From Augochlora pura (taxonomy: Eukaryota; Arthropoda; Insecta; Hymenoptera; Halictidae): DNA of 64,000 nucleotides. The stretch spans positions 13,586,663 to 13,650,662 of the forward strand of contig NC_135776.1 in the NCBI RefSeq assembly GCF_028453695.1. The letters run 5' to 3'. Position 1 is the first letter of the stretch; the number at the start of each line of letters is the position of its first letter. The position numbers and the translations under genes were made by a program. This document shows positions 1-13,100 of this stretch, piece after piece. The notes below the pieces were generated by a model. The model saw only the letters and a program-made list of their open reading frames with translations, was not told the origin of the DNA and searched no databases.

Positions 1-1523
1 CATGCATTGTTTCGTTGCTTTCACAGCTTGGGCATTATAGCCAATGAAATGAAAATTTTTATGTGAAATGTTACTGATAAAAAGATATGCATACTGTAAA
101 TTATTTATTCATTCGTAGACTACTGGTGTTATAGTAGACAGTAGTGGGGCCAAAAGATTTTTATAATATCAATGCATTATTTTCAAATTATTAAGATCGT
201 TAAAGGAATACAGAAACAAATGATTTCTACTTTGCATAAGTGGTGAGATTATTACAAAATGTATTATATTATATATGTATCCTTTTTATATAAAATATTA
301 CGAAACTTCTACATTACTCTCGCATAATTATTAGACTACAATTGAAACTTTGTTACGTCGTATGAGATGTACAATATAAACGTTTCCAAAACCTCCATTT
401 TGGCAGTCTTTTCAGCAATTAAAAATATTTGATTCCAGTCGAATTGAAAATGTAATGTAAATCGGTTCGCTGCCAATCGCACAATGTCCTCGAAACAAAT
501 GTGACAATTGAATTTTCAACGCCCGTGGTTTCCGTAATGATCAGCATTATTCCCTAGATTTACAGGAGATAGGTTTAACGATCCCTTCAAGCGTCGATGC
601 AAGCAGAATGCAGTCTTTAAGTTCGCGTCGCCGTGTCGTTAACGTGGCAATCTGCCTGTCTTTTCATTGGATCGTAAGTTCGTTTACGATCAGTCGTTTA
701 TAAAAAGGCTAACGAAGTATTTTATACGTTTACGTACGGTTTTTTCAATACGTACACCTACGCGGGATTATCGGATCCATTCTACAGGATTTGTATCAAA
801 GCTCTGAGAATTTAAACGTGAGATTATCATGATATCCTTACAAGCATTTGTTATATTAAGCCGTGTAACATTCGATCGCTATAAAATGTAATGTCCAATT
901 TCTTGACAGCGACTAACTAATATTATTTAGATACCTTTTTACGAGGGAATAACTATATAAAAATTGGTCCAAATTAGATTCACTAATTTAGTAGACAACG
1001 AGTCGATTGTTTCTCTACAAAGAATTCCATGAAGAAGTTAACAATAAAAAGAAGTATTTCACACTAGAATATCTACTTAAATGCGATGGTCAATAGTGAT
1101 GATCGTCACAGTTATCTGACAGCAAACTGCAAACTAACTGATGCCCGTTTTAAAAAGGAGGTCTACAGGGACCTGTGAATTATTTATTTGACTTACCCTC
1201 GTATTTCGTGACAAAACACACCGTACACCCGTCGAGGCAAGAAGAAGGTGCTAAGATATTTAGGCGGTGGTCAATTCGAGTGGCACCTGAGCTGTTTCCA
1301 AAAGGGAACACTCATGAACTTGCCACTTTTGGGACGTTCATCGTCAATTGAAGTAATAAGTAGTAACAATAGAATGGCAAGCACAGATAGTCGTATACGA
1401 ATATGTGAGAATATATTAGAATATACGAGAACAGGTATGATTAATTTGCAATTCCTACTTCTTATTATCGCCTTAAATTATATAAGACTTACACAGCAGA
1501 CTACAATTTCTAAAGCAGACGAC
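1..1523. other. AT-rich non-coding DNA
   Basis: I see no gene here. The 96-codon frame at 1248-1538 has no recognisable domain, and its last codons lie in a dispersed repeat, so I do not call it. A perfect 8-bp hairpin (arms 670-677 and 684-691) lies just before a TATAAAAAGG string at 699-708. A TATA-like string in AT-rich DNA is weak evidence for a promoter and nothing downstream supports a transcript. Confidence 0.6.
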
Positions 1524-1602
1524 GAAATTAATAATTAAATTCTTATATTCCATTTTATCATAAAGTGACATATAATTTTGAAGCCATCCATATCAGGTTC
1601 AG
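1524..1602 (+). repeat. Dispersed repeat, copy A
   Basis: This roughly 80-bp block matches 28745-28828 in the same orientation. Shared strings include GAAATTAATAATTAAATTC, then ATAAAGTG, ATATAATTT and GGTTCAG, in the same order with only small spacing changes. Roughly four fifths of positions agree by eye. Similarity fades on both sides. The family is unknown; an old interspersed element is the simplest reading. Confidence 0.6.
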
Positions 1603-2331
1603 TTTAAAACCTTTAACATTATTTTTTTAAACCATGCGTGAAATTTCGTACTACGTGTTCTTTCTGCACCTGAAACGCTCACGCACCTGAAACGTTTTTA
1701 CACACCTGACATGCGTTCCCGCCTCACAAACATTACGATTACGGAGAGTTGAAGCCGTTCTAACTTCTGATACGCGTGAAATTTTGTAAAATGTGTTTCC
1801 GGCGGAAGTTAGTCAGCTGAGTAAGTTTTGTTGTACGCATGGCGGGAGCACCTTTCCAGTTTTGAAACGGCTGCAAGCACAGGTTGTTTGGTCAAAGTGA
1901 AACGATAGTCCGAGCATGAAAGCTGGAAAGCCCGAAACTTTCGCAAGACATACAGAGAATTCTGTCCGTCGGTGACGCACCAATAGTTACAAAGCTTCCT
2001 TCCAAACATATGTATATTCAGTGTCGCTTAGAATTCGACACCGAGTGTCGAAGACCATGAATTATTCAAAAATCAAGCGAGTTTTAAATTATGTGACGCG
2101 GAACTCTGACGATAATATTTTAACGTTAATTAATACAACTCGCAAATGCTTGTAATGCAAACTTTTATAACTAATACATACTATATGCTATTTAAGATCA
2201 CTTGAAGCTTTGTTCGTTGATTTTGTAAACATATTTTTAGAGATACTTTTTTCAAACCTGTTAGTTAATCATTTATTATCGACTGCTTTTGCTGTTTGTT
2301 TGATTGGACTCTACGACATTAATCGATGTTA
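1603..2331. other. AT-rich non-coding DNA with CACCTG cluster
   Basis: No gene is seen. Three CACCTG E-boxes lie at 1667-1672, 1684-1689 and 1703-1708, and the first two sit in a repeated CACCTGAAACG word. CACCTG is the core bound by Snail-family zinc fingers and some bHLH dimers. The minus-strand frame at 1809-2009 has no recognisable features. Confidence 0.5.
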
Positions 2332-2532
2332 TTAACCCTTTCCGGACGAGAGGTGTCTCTCGGTCGTCACGGCATTTCGTTTGACAGGACGAGTGAGAGG
2401 CGACAGTCGGTGTTTATGTTAAAATAATTTTTATATAAATTACATAATTGTATACAGTTGAATATAATCGTATATAAATTGCATTTGTATTACTTTCAAA
2501 TTAAAATAATTTCCTCGTCCGCTAAGGGTTAA
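2332..2532. mobile_element. piggyBac-type TTAA MITE (201 bp)
   Basis: The element begins TTAACCCTTTCCGGACGAG and ends CTCGTCCGCTAAGGGTTAA, so the termini form an imperfect inverted repeat bounded by TTAA on both sides. TTAA target duplications and CCC-type ends are characteristic of piggyBac elements. The interior has no coding capacity: a short GAGAG/CTCTC hairpin follows the left end, then AT-rich filler. It is non-autonomous and would need a transposase from elsewhere. Confidence 0.75.
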
Positions 2533-3446
2533 TTATTCCTTACGAAATAATATTAACAGAGAATATTGGGCGAATGTCAATCACGCCCATTTCGATGCAA
2601 CTTTCCACTTTAACAGTTGAACTAAATATATTGGGCAGGTGTTCATTTTATCGGCGGAAATTCTGGTTTAGAGGGTAAAATTACCCCTCGTTGGGAATCG
2701 AAATTCTGTTCGGCTCAATAACTCGAAAATCAACAGACGTCGAAGAAACTGACGTGAGTAAAAATTGCTTGAATTCTTATGAGAAATAATGCGTTCATGG
2801 AAAAATTTCAGCGAAATCGTAGATGGCGCTGGAATAACCAATAACCAATAACCAAAATGCCACAAATTCATATTTTACATGCTGCAGCTGTTTCGTGCAA
2901 TTATGAGCGTAACCAGTAAAATGCATCAAATAAGAAAATGTTTTTTTCATAGTAGTCCCTATATAATTTGATAAATAAATTCATAAAGACTTCGATAAAC
3001 AAATTTGTAATATAATTTAAAATAAGACTACATGGTCGTTTGTAATAATTGTTTATCAATTAATAATTAATTAATCGTTATTAAGTTATTTGAAATTTCA
3101 CACGGCTCAGTAAGAAAAATGTAATAATCGCGATAAATATGATTTTAAAAACTCCGAAATTTTACCTCGCATATCGATTTAATTGTCTCAGCTGCAAAAT
3201 TACGAATTTTCAGTTTACTCGGTTCGAGTGTTTCCCGGACATTATTAATTGCAAATACTGCGTCGGGAATACGCGTGCAGACTCAGCTGCGCACTTGAAA
3301 AATAACAACGCGACGACAGATCCGAGAAAAATGATATTTCCGGGTCTTCTTCGTCCACCCTCGGACGCCGACAATTTGAAAAAATTGGTACGTATACGGC
3401 AGATTCTGTGGGACTTGATGCGGAAGACCTTTGTCTGCCACGGCTG
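2533..3446. other. AT-rich non-coding DNA
   Basis: No gene is seen. There is a 7-bp tandem run of AATAACC at about 2833-2854. The overlapping frames at 3139-3450 (plus) and 3283-3603 (minus) have no recognisable domain and the minus one reads through a dinucleotide repeat. Confidence 0.55.
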
Positions 3447-3480
3447 TTAACCTTTGCACTCCTATTGTCACTTGTTCCTT
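3447..3480 (+). mobile_element. Solo left end of TTAA MITE
   Basis: TTAACCTTTGCACTCC followed by a TGTCAC string matches the left terminus seen at 24431 (TTAACCCTTTGCACTCGAG, then GGTCAC). No matching right end was found nearby, so this looks like a truncated or decayed copy. Confidence 0.4.
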
Positions 3481-3572
3481 CTCGATGGGAGTTCGACGGC
3501 TTCGTCGATGACTCGCGGATGGATGGACAATTTTTCTAATTGGCTCACCTACCGAACTGCCAGACGCTCGTT

Positions 3573-3607
3573 TACACACGCGCGCGCGCGCACACACACA
3601 CATACAC
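3573..3607. repeat. CA/CG dinucleotide repeat, Z-DNA prone
   Basis: Thirty-five bases alternate strictly pyrimidine-purine: a short TACACAC lead-in, eight CG steps, then CA steps ending in CATACAC. Such runs, especially with CG, are the classic left-handed DNA-forming sequence. It is also a simple microsatellite. Confidence 0.85.
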
Positions 3608-4312
3608 CGACTCAGGTATGCTCAGGGATTTGATCTCTAACATCGGTCATAGACCCTGGAGCCATCGCGTTTTTTAAACAAAGTCGATGCTGCAGATTGC
3701 TGACCGTCCGGTCGTCGCAGGTGTTTAGCATGTATCGTTTAGTTTATCGATGCCTACCCCATGGTATTGCTCTGTCTTATAAAAATAGCAATCTTTATAT
3801 ATAGAATATAGATACGAGCAACCCTTTAAATACAGAAATTCAAAATTAGAATCTCGATTGTTACGAAAGCAAATGTAATTTTCAAATTGTGAAATTGGTC
3901 GCACGAGGTTAACAGCGCCTGAGCCATTAATGGAAAATTGCCGGCGGGTAAAGCGTCGGAACGTGTTTGACTAAATCACAAAAATCGTAGATGGGTTATT
4001 ATTTTTGTAGTCGTAGCGACTCGAGGCGCTGTCACTCTGCGAGATCCATTTGCACGTAATGCTCGCATGTCCAAGAATCCTGGTTTACGACTGTTTGACC
4101 TGCGCGCGCCTGCTCGAAACGTCGATGTTCATTGCGACACTGAAATTCTTGTACCGGGTCGTAACCCCCAGGAATACGCGTATGAATTTCGTGAGCTCGG
4201 TTCAGAAGTATGCCGCATCTTCGCCAGCACTAAACATGTTTCCAAACTAACCTTGAAGAGATAATTCTAACAGAAAATTGTAGCGAAAGTTCGCGATTCG
4301 AGCCATCCACCG
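3608..4312. other. Non-coding DNA
   Basis: No gene is seen. Two overlapping plus-strand frames near 4050-4264 come from a moderately CpG-rich stretch and show no domain. Confidence 0.55.
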
Positions 4313-4358
4313 CCTCTCTCTCCCTCTCTCTCTCTCTTTCTCTCTTTCTCTCTCTCTA
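4313..4358. repeat. CT microsatellite
   Basis: An almost pure CT dinucleotide run, interrupted by a few TTT and CCC triplets. This is a polypyrimidine tract on the plus strand. Confidence 0.9.
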
Positions 4359-7009
4359 CTCATAAACGATATCTCCGCGTGGCAGACTATACCTCATGCG
4401 TCAAGGTACTTGGCCACCTACGTTTATGGCACCGTTCTGTATCGATCAGGTCTGATTTTAGTAGTTCGAGAAGTTTGTTCTTCTTTTCCAGCTGCCTGCC
4501 CGTCAGATGCGCCGAAAGAAGAAACTAAGAAATGCTCAGACGAACGCAAATAGGTCGCAATGCGTATAAATCTGAGAACTTTATGCCGCCCCTCCTCACT
4601 TCCCCGAACGAGGGGCGCGCTACTAAAATTCCACGAAAACTTTCCGATCTTCGAATATCCTATTGCGTGGCAATCAACAGTCAAGTACACGTCGCTGCAA
4701 AAATGTGGCGTACTTTAAGATCAATATCATTTTTATCTGACATTATAACTAAAATTTAGAAGAATAGCACGGTTACCTACGGTTAAATTAATGAGTGAAT
4801 TCAAGATGAAGGAGGACAATTAGAGCAGAAAGCTATTAATAGTTCAAGTCGTAACTAACAAGTTATAGCAAAGCCAGCCGGTTTTTTAAAAACGGGGTGA
4901 GTTTAAATGTTGTAGTAAAACGTTTCTAATCTTTTTTCCGTAAAAAAAATAACAATTTTTAGAATATTCAAAATACAGACATATACGCATCTATTTAAAT
5001 CGAAGATGATTAAATAACGCACTTTTACGATTTACAACACATATAAAGTCATCTATAAACCCTTAACTAATCAAAACAAAATTATTTAAAAAAAGAGGGG
5101 TTCCTTTTTTAAGAAAAAAAATAAAATTAAACTTTTATAGGTATAGAATCTTTTGCACCAGATTAAATAATAAAAAAACCTTAATTATTTATTATCTTTT
5201 AGAATCGGTAAAATTTACAATATAAATTATCAGCAAAATATGGAACAAAAACTAAACTCAATAAATATAACAAAAATTGTTTCATCATTTGCCTTTTTTT
5301 ACTACCGTTGCTAAGAAACACACATATATTTGTCTCACATAAGGCTATATGTAACATTATTACATGGAATATGGAAAAAATTGAACAACGCATATATGCG
5401 TCCATCGTCCTTGCTGGTGACTTTTGCCGGACGCATATACGCGTCCATAGCACTGTAAGGAATATTAAAGAAATATTAAGCTGTGAATAATGTTTAATTA
5501 AATGTACTATATGCATTCTATCATTAATTTAATTTTCTTTATGGCAAAGTTATACAAATGTTATAATAATATATAGTTGGAGCTGCTTGCAAAGTCGTGG
5601 CGGCTGTCACATGGAACACCCTGCATATGCATCGAAGAAATTGCATTCCTCGCGTAACCAATCTTACAATCGATCAAAGATTGGATTTCGTCACGATCTG
5701 AGTGCGGTTTCTTGTGAATTTAAATTACAGATGCCCTAAGGTATGACGCAAGGTACGTGCCTAAAATAAACGAAGAATCTTCCAGGCCATGTTGCAACAT
5801 TACCGAACTTGTACAAAAAGTTTGCTTCCAAATTAAATCATCACGTCAAATGATAGTAATGATCTATAAGCTACATTTTTATAGATTCATACATATGAGT
5901 TTAAGTAATTAAACAAAAGTATGCAAAGATTTATCTGACAAGTCTCACGATTCCAATTTTAACAAATGATAGATTCGTTTACATACACGTTTAAAAATTC
6001 TGTATTTTATCTGCCCATTTCCAATAGATTTAGGTGTGCTTAAATAGCACCTGTTGATGATAATTTTGGCTTAGTAAAAAGCTACGTGATATATTTACAT
6101 ATAAATTTTTATATAAATTCATATTTACATATATAAATACCTATACAATGTATATGTATATGGAGGTGATTCTTGCAGCGTTTACACAAACAACTGCCAA
6201 GTTTCGTAACACCAGGCTAACGAATCGGAATGATGGTTACGTTCATCAGGAATTCTTAAGATACGTCGTTGAAAATAGCAATAGCTCCAAAATTTACGAA
6301 CGGTCCACAGAACCTTGTTATTAAAATACATTCGTGCGAACGCTGGTCGACGTTTCATGTAGGAATGGGCAAACGCGATTAGTTTTACTCGAGAACTTCG
6401 TTTCGCTTCAGTAGCAACTTCGCTCATTGTGCAGTTTTAATTAACGCTCTGGAGCCGAACGCACGCTCGCCGATTCGGAAGAACATTGGAAAATTGGAAT
6501 TTTTAGTGCACCGACCAAAACTCGGCACGCAATTCCGTGACAGATAGATCGTCATTGCACGTGTGCCACTGTAGAAATTGCGACCGTAAACTGAATTCCA
6601 TCTACATTATTCCTTTAGTTTCTTCGATGGATCAGTTTTCTTGTATGCAGCTCCAGAAACTTTCGTTTCCATGAATTTTTGCTGCTGAATGTTTTCGTTA
6701 GAACGCGTTAAAATTCGTCTCGTGTACGGTGACCATAGTGAAAGAAAGCCATATAGAATTCGTTATTGACTTTTTTAGCTTCGGAATGTGGTCGCAATAT
6801 TCGAGTGATGGGGTGTTGCTTTGAATTATTGAATTAATATAGGGGAGAATGAGATAGTGATAGTTGTTCAAACTAGAATTGCAATACCAGCAAAATATGA
6901 TGTAATTAGGCATTAAACTATCAGTGAAAAATGAAGATGATAATATTTATAACGGCTATTAATTATTTTGGCGAATATTATTTATTTTATAATCATTATT
7001 AATATCCAC
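4359..7009. other. AT-rich non-coding DNA
   Basis: No gene is seen. A perfect CGCATATATGCG palindrome (5389-5400) is followed 28 bases later by a GGACGC/GCGTCC hairpin with an ATATAC loop (5429-5446). This resembles the cores of the TTAA elements, but clear element ends are missing. An isolated AACACCCTG string near 5612 recalls the terminus at 46434. AT repeats occur at 6090-6160. The ORFs at 4424-4759, 5199-5516 and 6182-6427 show no recognisable family. Confidence 0.55.
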
Positions 7010-7215
7010 AATGTTATATATTAATATAATAATCAAAGCAATATGTAGTACAACATAGCATAATGTACAATGTACTGCAATAGAATATATCATGCACAGA
7101 ATACTTTATTATAACGTATTGCACTGTACTACAACGTCCTATGATGTTCTACATATACTGCAATGCACAACATTCTACAATGTCACTTAATCCCTACAAC
7201 GTACAATATTCTATA
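7010..7215. repeat. Degenerate TACAATGTACTGCAAT repeat
   Basis: Variants of TACAATGTACTGCAAT, TACAACGT and TACTGCAATGCACAACATT recur at irregular spacing through about 200 bases. It looks like an eroded short tandem array rather than a functional site. No coding frame crosses it. Confidence 0.45.
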
Positions 7216-9210
7216 GAGTAAACTATGAAATAAAAAAGAAATTTATAAAATAAGAAAAATGTATAAAATAATGGAATTTTTATCTTCTATTACACAATGT
7301 ATATTAAGATAGCATAATTTCGTAATTGATGGAAGAAACATCTCTTTAATCGTACTTTCTGTAAAACGACATGTGTAACTTAGAGTTTGCATAAAGTTCG
7401 CAGCCTAATAATAATAATGTGATCAACGAAGAGTGTCCGAGGAAATATTATAGTAACGCGGAAACGGAAGCGGACACGTGTAACCTTGGAGAATTTGATT
7501 TACGGTGAGGTAGAAGCGCGAGTTGCAGTATTCGTTGCACAAGTCACTCCAGTATTTTCTTCTTGAAACGTTTCGATCCACTGGTCAGCGAGAAATGCAA
7601 TTCTGGCAAGTGTGTATACAGAAGAACCGCAAAGGCTTAATCAGACTGTTTGTTGTTCTGCTTTGAGAACGGGAACGTAAGCAATCGCAGTCCGTTGACT
7701 GTGCTCGCGATTGATTGATCATTGCACTCGACGTTTCTCCTCCGAACCGTGCCGTCTATTCGGTGCGAAACTTCACTTCAGCGTTTCTGTTTAACGAAAC
7801 ATCACGTATGTGTTGCAGAGGAACAATAAAAACTCGTCCACGTTTTATCGCATCGCGGAGAGCGAAACAATTCACCTGATAACAATATTATGAATATTAT
7901 TGCTCTCGATATTGCCCTGAAATTAACCGAATTTACCGAATAAAGAAGATGCTCGTAGACAATCGCAGAACAATGCGTGATACTTTATTTATAACGAGTT
8001 AAAATAGTATTGGAATACTTTTTAAAACGATATTAATTTTCTTTTAAACGACTGGATTCGTTTTGGATGTCAGAAGGAGTAGTTTTTACTATACAATAAC
8101 TAAAATACTTTTTTTCTAATTTTTCTGTTAAACATATTTTATGATAAATTGTATGCTTAATTTTTGTATTCACTCCTCAGAATGTTTAATTTCTAAGTAA
8201 TAATGAAGTGTAAAAATTGTTGTGTAGCATATATAATACTATTTGTCGTATTTTAACATCCCTTTGTTTCAACAGGGTGGATTGCTCTAATGCGGAATAC
8301 GTGCCTAATGTGTAATACTATGGGGTTAGAAAATCCTGCGATTATGTGAACCCGTCACCACATAATATTCCTGTACACACGAAGTGGATGTTGAACAGTT
8401 AACCCAGTGATTACTTGTCACTCCATCTTAGATTGCAAACATAGGGAAGGTGTTTCAATTACTGTGTCCCCAGATTAAAAACTTATAGAAAAAGAAAAGC
8501 ATTATTATATATATTTAATATATTGCATATATATTGTGTGTATCATAAGTGTTATATTTAATATATTATAGTATACATTATTATAATTTCCTATTACCAG
8601 CATTTTAATTTAGTTTCGCATTTTAATATAAGATCGTTTGTCTTATACGAATTTCGGACAAATAAATATGATTGTTCATCGCGTATCGTCGCGGGTACGA
8701 TTTATTTTCTCCAGCGGAAAATACGTTTTCTGCAGATACATAACCGGATCGAGCAGAACATGAAGGAGCAATAGATAACATTCTTTCATCAGGAAGGGAA
8801 TAAAGATTCTTGAAAGAAAGGCGGTGACGGTGCTGAATGTGCTTTCTATGGCCTTTTGTTCCCCGAATCCAAAGGCAGGCGGACTAGGTATTTCACTCGC
8901 ATATTCAGGACATCGACTGTAATTGCATGTTATAGTTGATTACCCTAGCAACTATTGCAGGTGTTGGAAAATCGTTTCCATGATAATAAAATGGTACATT
9001 GATGAATTTCTTTCAACGAAATTATATTATTGCAAGATTTGAGACACATGGTGTCCATGCAGTTTCGTTCTCTATAGTGCCAAATATATATTTTTTAAGT
9101 CTACCGTTAATACATTTTAGAATTATGCTTAGAACTTGTAAAATATTCATTCGACTTTAAATAATTTTCGAGGTATACATATATGGGAATTAATAGTACA
9201 TTTAATTTAT
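7216..9210. other. AT-rich non-coding DNA
   Basis: No gene is seen. There is a TATA/TTAATATATT-rich low-complexity patch at about 8500-8600. Confidence 0.6.
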
Positions 9211-9286
9211 ATTTAAATATAATGAATATCATAATATTTTATTTAAATATAATGAATATCAAAGTATTACATTTAAATATAACATC
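9211..9286. repeat. 30-bp tandem repeat, 2.5 copies
   Basis: Units start at 9211, 9241 and 9271. The first two share ATTTAAATATAATGAATATC and differ in their last ten bases; the third breaks after ATTTAAATATAA. Confidence 0.85.
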
Positions 9287-9951
9287 ACGAACACGTTACG
9301 TATTTCCGAAATAATCGTCGTATTCCTTACTTGCAACCCAGGAGATTCATTCTATTACATTTTGTTAAACAAATGCCGGTGCTACGTGTACTATTAATTC
9401 ACATTCCAAATGAAATGTTAGCTAAACAAATGGGCAAGCAAAATAGGTCGGTATCTATAAGACCGCGGCGCTGATTAGCTGTCAGATTTATTCATCGCTG
9501 GAGAATAAGGAATAACATATTACACTAATAAATCTGCTAAGAATAATGCCGAGGATTTTTCTATATGGCCGATGAATCACGTTGCTTTAAGCGAAATTGT
9601 TATACGTTCCGCGGGAATAGAAGTTAGGAATAAACTTAAGTAAATTACTAATGTAAATTTCAAATGATCGAAGCACGACGATGCTGGGAAAATGGAAGAT
9701 CAGATTTGATAAATAAGCTAATAATTCATATGCTGCGGAAGGGAATATTTTCTACTAGTAGAACCGTAAATAGTTGAAACCCACGTTAAATGAAAGCACA
9801 TGAGCAGCCGGCATTTTCCTAGTGGCAGATGAACGCAGGCATTCGCTTTTACTTAAACTGGCCACGTAATAACCTGCGCAATATCGGCCAGATCGCCTGC
9901 TTCACCGCGTAAATCCACCTTCTCTGCCACGTAAACGCTGTTTTAAAAGCT
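9287..9951. other. Non-coding DNA
   Basis: No gene, repeat or RNA is recognised in this stretch. Confidence 0.55.
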
Positions 9952-10191
9952 CTAACTCAAACCCAGATGCTGGTCTTCTATAATGCAGTCCAGAAGCGTT
10001 CGCATTTGTTCTTTATTGAGGAATATTGTTAGATGCTGAGACAACAAGTTCCAACGAATCACTCGTGTTCGCTTCGAGACTGTACATTGAGCGACATGTA
10101 CTTCCCCCTGTGTCGGAATAGGTATGCACGCGATGACAAGTTGCAGGATTGGAACTATAGTGAGCGGCAGCAGAATTGTCAGCACAATACA
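9952..10191 (-). pseudogene. Possible odorant-receptor-like fragment
   Basis: The minus-strand frame runs about 79 codons between stops. It opens with a hydrophobic stretch (ILLPLTIVPILQLVIACIPI) and ends with LNKEQMRTLLDCIIEDQHL. The order hydrophobic helix, then charged segment, then a (N/R)K-x-x-(L/M)-x-x-LL-x-x-I-x-(E/D)-D motif resembles the region around membrane segments 2-3 of insect odorant receptors, where the motif usually ends in a tryptophan. Here the position is glutamine. There is no methionine start, no clear splice acceptor and no neighbouring exon with the rest of the receptor. If the likeness is real this is a relic exon; if not, it is a chance frame. Confidence is low and rests on motif memory only. 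Confidence 0.18.
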
Positions 10192-13100
10192 TATTTATGA
10201 AAGAAAGATTCGATTCGGAGGCTTGCGAAATCCTTTTTAATTTCTCTTTTCGTTTAGGATATATGGTTTATGTTTTAAGACGCTTAACAAGAGTCTGACA
10301 GACTAGCTGTAAATGTATAATAATTAATACATAATAATAATATATTGATATTTAAATCTATTTATGAAACTAATTAATATATAATATACAGCATATAATA
10401 ATATTTCTGTGTCTAACTGTCATATATTTAGCAATCAAAATGATTCAATTTATACATAGCAATTATATCATATTTATTTTATAAACAATATATTTCAGCG
10501 AGAACCTGACAGACTCCGTGACCATATTGTTACGTCTTAAAATGTAATGGAAGCACAGAGAAATATTAGAAAGAAATGAAATAAATGATAAAGTTATTAT
10601 AGAGGGTAAATCATACGGTAAATATTAAGTCGCACAGTTTACTACCAGGTAAAATGCAGCAGTTGTAAAAATCACAGGACCATTTATGCACACTAATGCT
10701 CCACGGCGATGAATGAAATATTTGCGTACGTTCTTCATAATACAGCACGGGATTATTATGCGTGCACTATGCATAGGGAAGCTCTAAAGGAATATTTCAT
10801 TTCGTAGATTGTTATGAAATGGCTTGAGCTCTTTGGACCGAAAGGGGACGCACAAATATGTAAAATTCAGTCGACGACGTAGAGTGAATTATGAAAAATT
10901 GAGAAATGGAATGGCTGGGCGAAAGAACGAGAACAAGGTTACCGTGGAAAAATCTCGCGTGCTATATTTTTCAACTCAATAACCATGGTGCATAGAAAAC
11001 GCAGACGTATCCGCGGAAGTATTTATCTCGTTAACATTTTTATTCGACAGATATTCAATATTGATCGTTATTTCTGAATGCGTCATGATTTTTACAATAA
11101 TTTTATGCAATAGGGGTGTCTAGTTCATTGAAAATGCAGTTTCAAAAATTTCTGCAAGATTTAATGGAAGCGTCGATCAACTTCTCTTGCAAATTCTATG
11201 GTTTATCAGGGCGGAAGGAATTTGCAAAATTGGATACGTCTTTCGGTATACTATAGGATCTCTAACAGAACTATATTTCCTCTGATCATAATTAATTTGA
11301 ACTTTTTTATAGACATTGCGTAGTAAACTAGTCCCTTTAATATCTCAAAAGTATTCATGAAATCTTATTTTGTTTTGAGAGATGTAACTTTTAAAGCGAT
11401 TGTACGGAAGAATGTCTTATTGTTAGCAAGAATTGATATTCCGGTATAATTGCTTCAGGTGGATTCCGCGTTTCGCCGATTCCGACCGTCTTGAGTACAC
11501 TATGGAATGTTAGAGCAACTGCAGGAGGGTCCATGACTAAAACAGAGATGGCTTGGTATTGCCACTAGTGACTCTGGTATCTAACGTTAAGGGCTGAGAG
11601 ACGAATACAATGGGCCAAACTATCTGATCCAGTGTAAACGTATGATCAGCCACCATTGTTGCATATATCCTAAATGCGTATCAATGAAGATATGCATTTC
11701 ATGATTTCCAACAATAAATTTAGTAACCACAATCTTTTGATACTAAAACATGAAAATCCAATTATCAAATCACAATTCACAAAACGTAATTAATGCACTG
11801 TGTGGAAATAGAAAATGAATATAGCTGATAAAGCTGAAAAACGTCTTTAGTTCCGTTTGATTATTCAACAACTTTTAAACAATCTGGAAAGAAAAGAAAT
11901 ATGCAGATGGAGTTGGAAAACATGTTATGGAAACGATCTTAGCAATAAATTTTGCCAAACCAACGGAGCGTTTTGGAAATTAACCATGTGACACACAGCT
12001 GCAACGTTTAGGGTAGCTACATGATACCTCGACGGGGTGATCGGTACGTCGGTTTATGACGGGATACTCAGTCGGTGATCCCTTTAATCCCTTTACCTAC
12101 GGGTGCTGTCTACTACTACAGTGTTATAAATTTCAACGATGGAACACTTGGATTACTACTTGCGAACAGTTCGAATATGACGCGTTCTGCAACGGCACCG
12201 GAAACTAGGTCAACTCTAGGATGTTCTTTACTGTTCAACGATAAACATTTTTATTGCTATTAAACCTATCTGTCAGGTCTGAGATCCATGTTGATCCATA
12301 GAATTATAGTCGCGTGACTATCACGCGAAGACAGTAATCGCTATTGGTCGATATATCCTATTAAAAAATTACTTTTAAGATGATCAAATGTCTTCACAGA
12401 GCACTTGTCACATTATATTCTGATTATATAATTAAGTAATTTATTTTAAAAGTAACCCAAGTCCATTTGTCACTTTTTATAACGTGTACATTATTATTTG
12501 CTCAACAATTGCTATTCTTTTAACAAGAATTCTAAATTTAAATCTCTTAGATACACATAAATAGTTTGACACTTTGCTATCGTATATTTTAATATTCTTT
12601 TTTTAAACGCAACCCTCGAATGTTTCAACTTTAATGCAAATGGACTTCGGTCAATTTCAATTCATAATTAATCATATCGAAATGTCGAGAAATGATTGAC
12701 ATTCGTAAAAAATGAGTTGAAAACAATGCTATGTCACGATTCGATGACCGAGGATTGTTAGAGCACCATATTGTTCATATGTTAATGAAATTCAGGCCTG
12801 CCAAAGCCATCGCTTAGCTCCTGCTGAGCTCGACGCCGGAATAAACCGCGGCTGCGAACGAAACCGAGAGAGAAACGGCTGTAAACGTGTGTGCGTTAAC
12901 GGCGGATCGTGTTGGTAGATGGCTATGATTGATAGATAATCCCTTCTGTGCTCGGAGGCGACCACCCAGTGAATCCGGCGCAACGCGTGCTTACACACAT
13001 GCATCACGCACGACATCGGGTTAACGTCGATGTCGCGACCGATTGTTATTTACGATCATAATCAACCCCGCGCGCGACCTTGCAGCCCTTATCGCATTTC

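Noticed and set aside
699..708. TATA box
   Set aside because: TATAAAA strings are expected by chance in this AT-rich sequence and no start-site or exon evidence follows.
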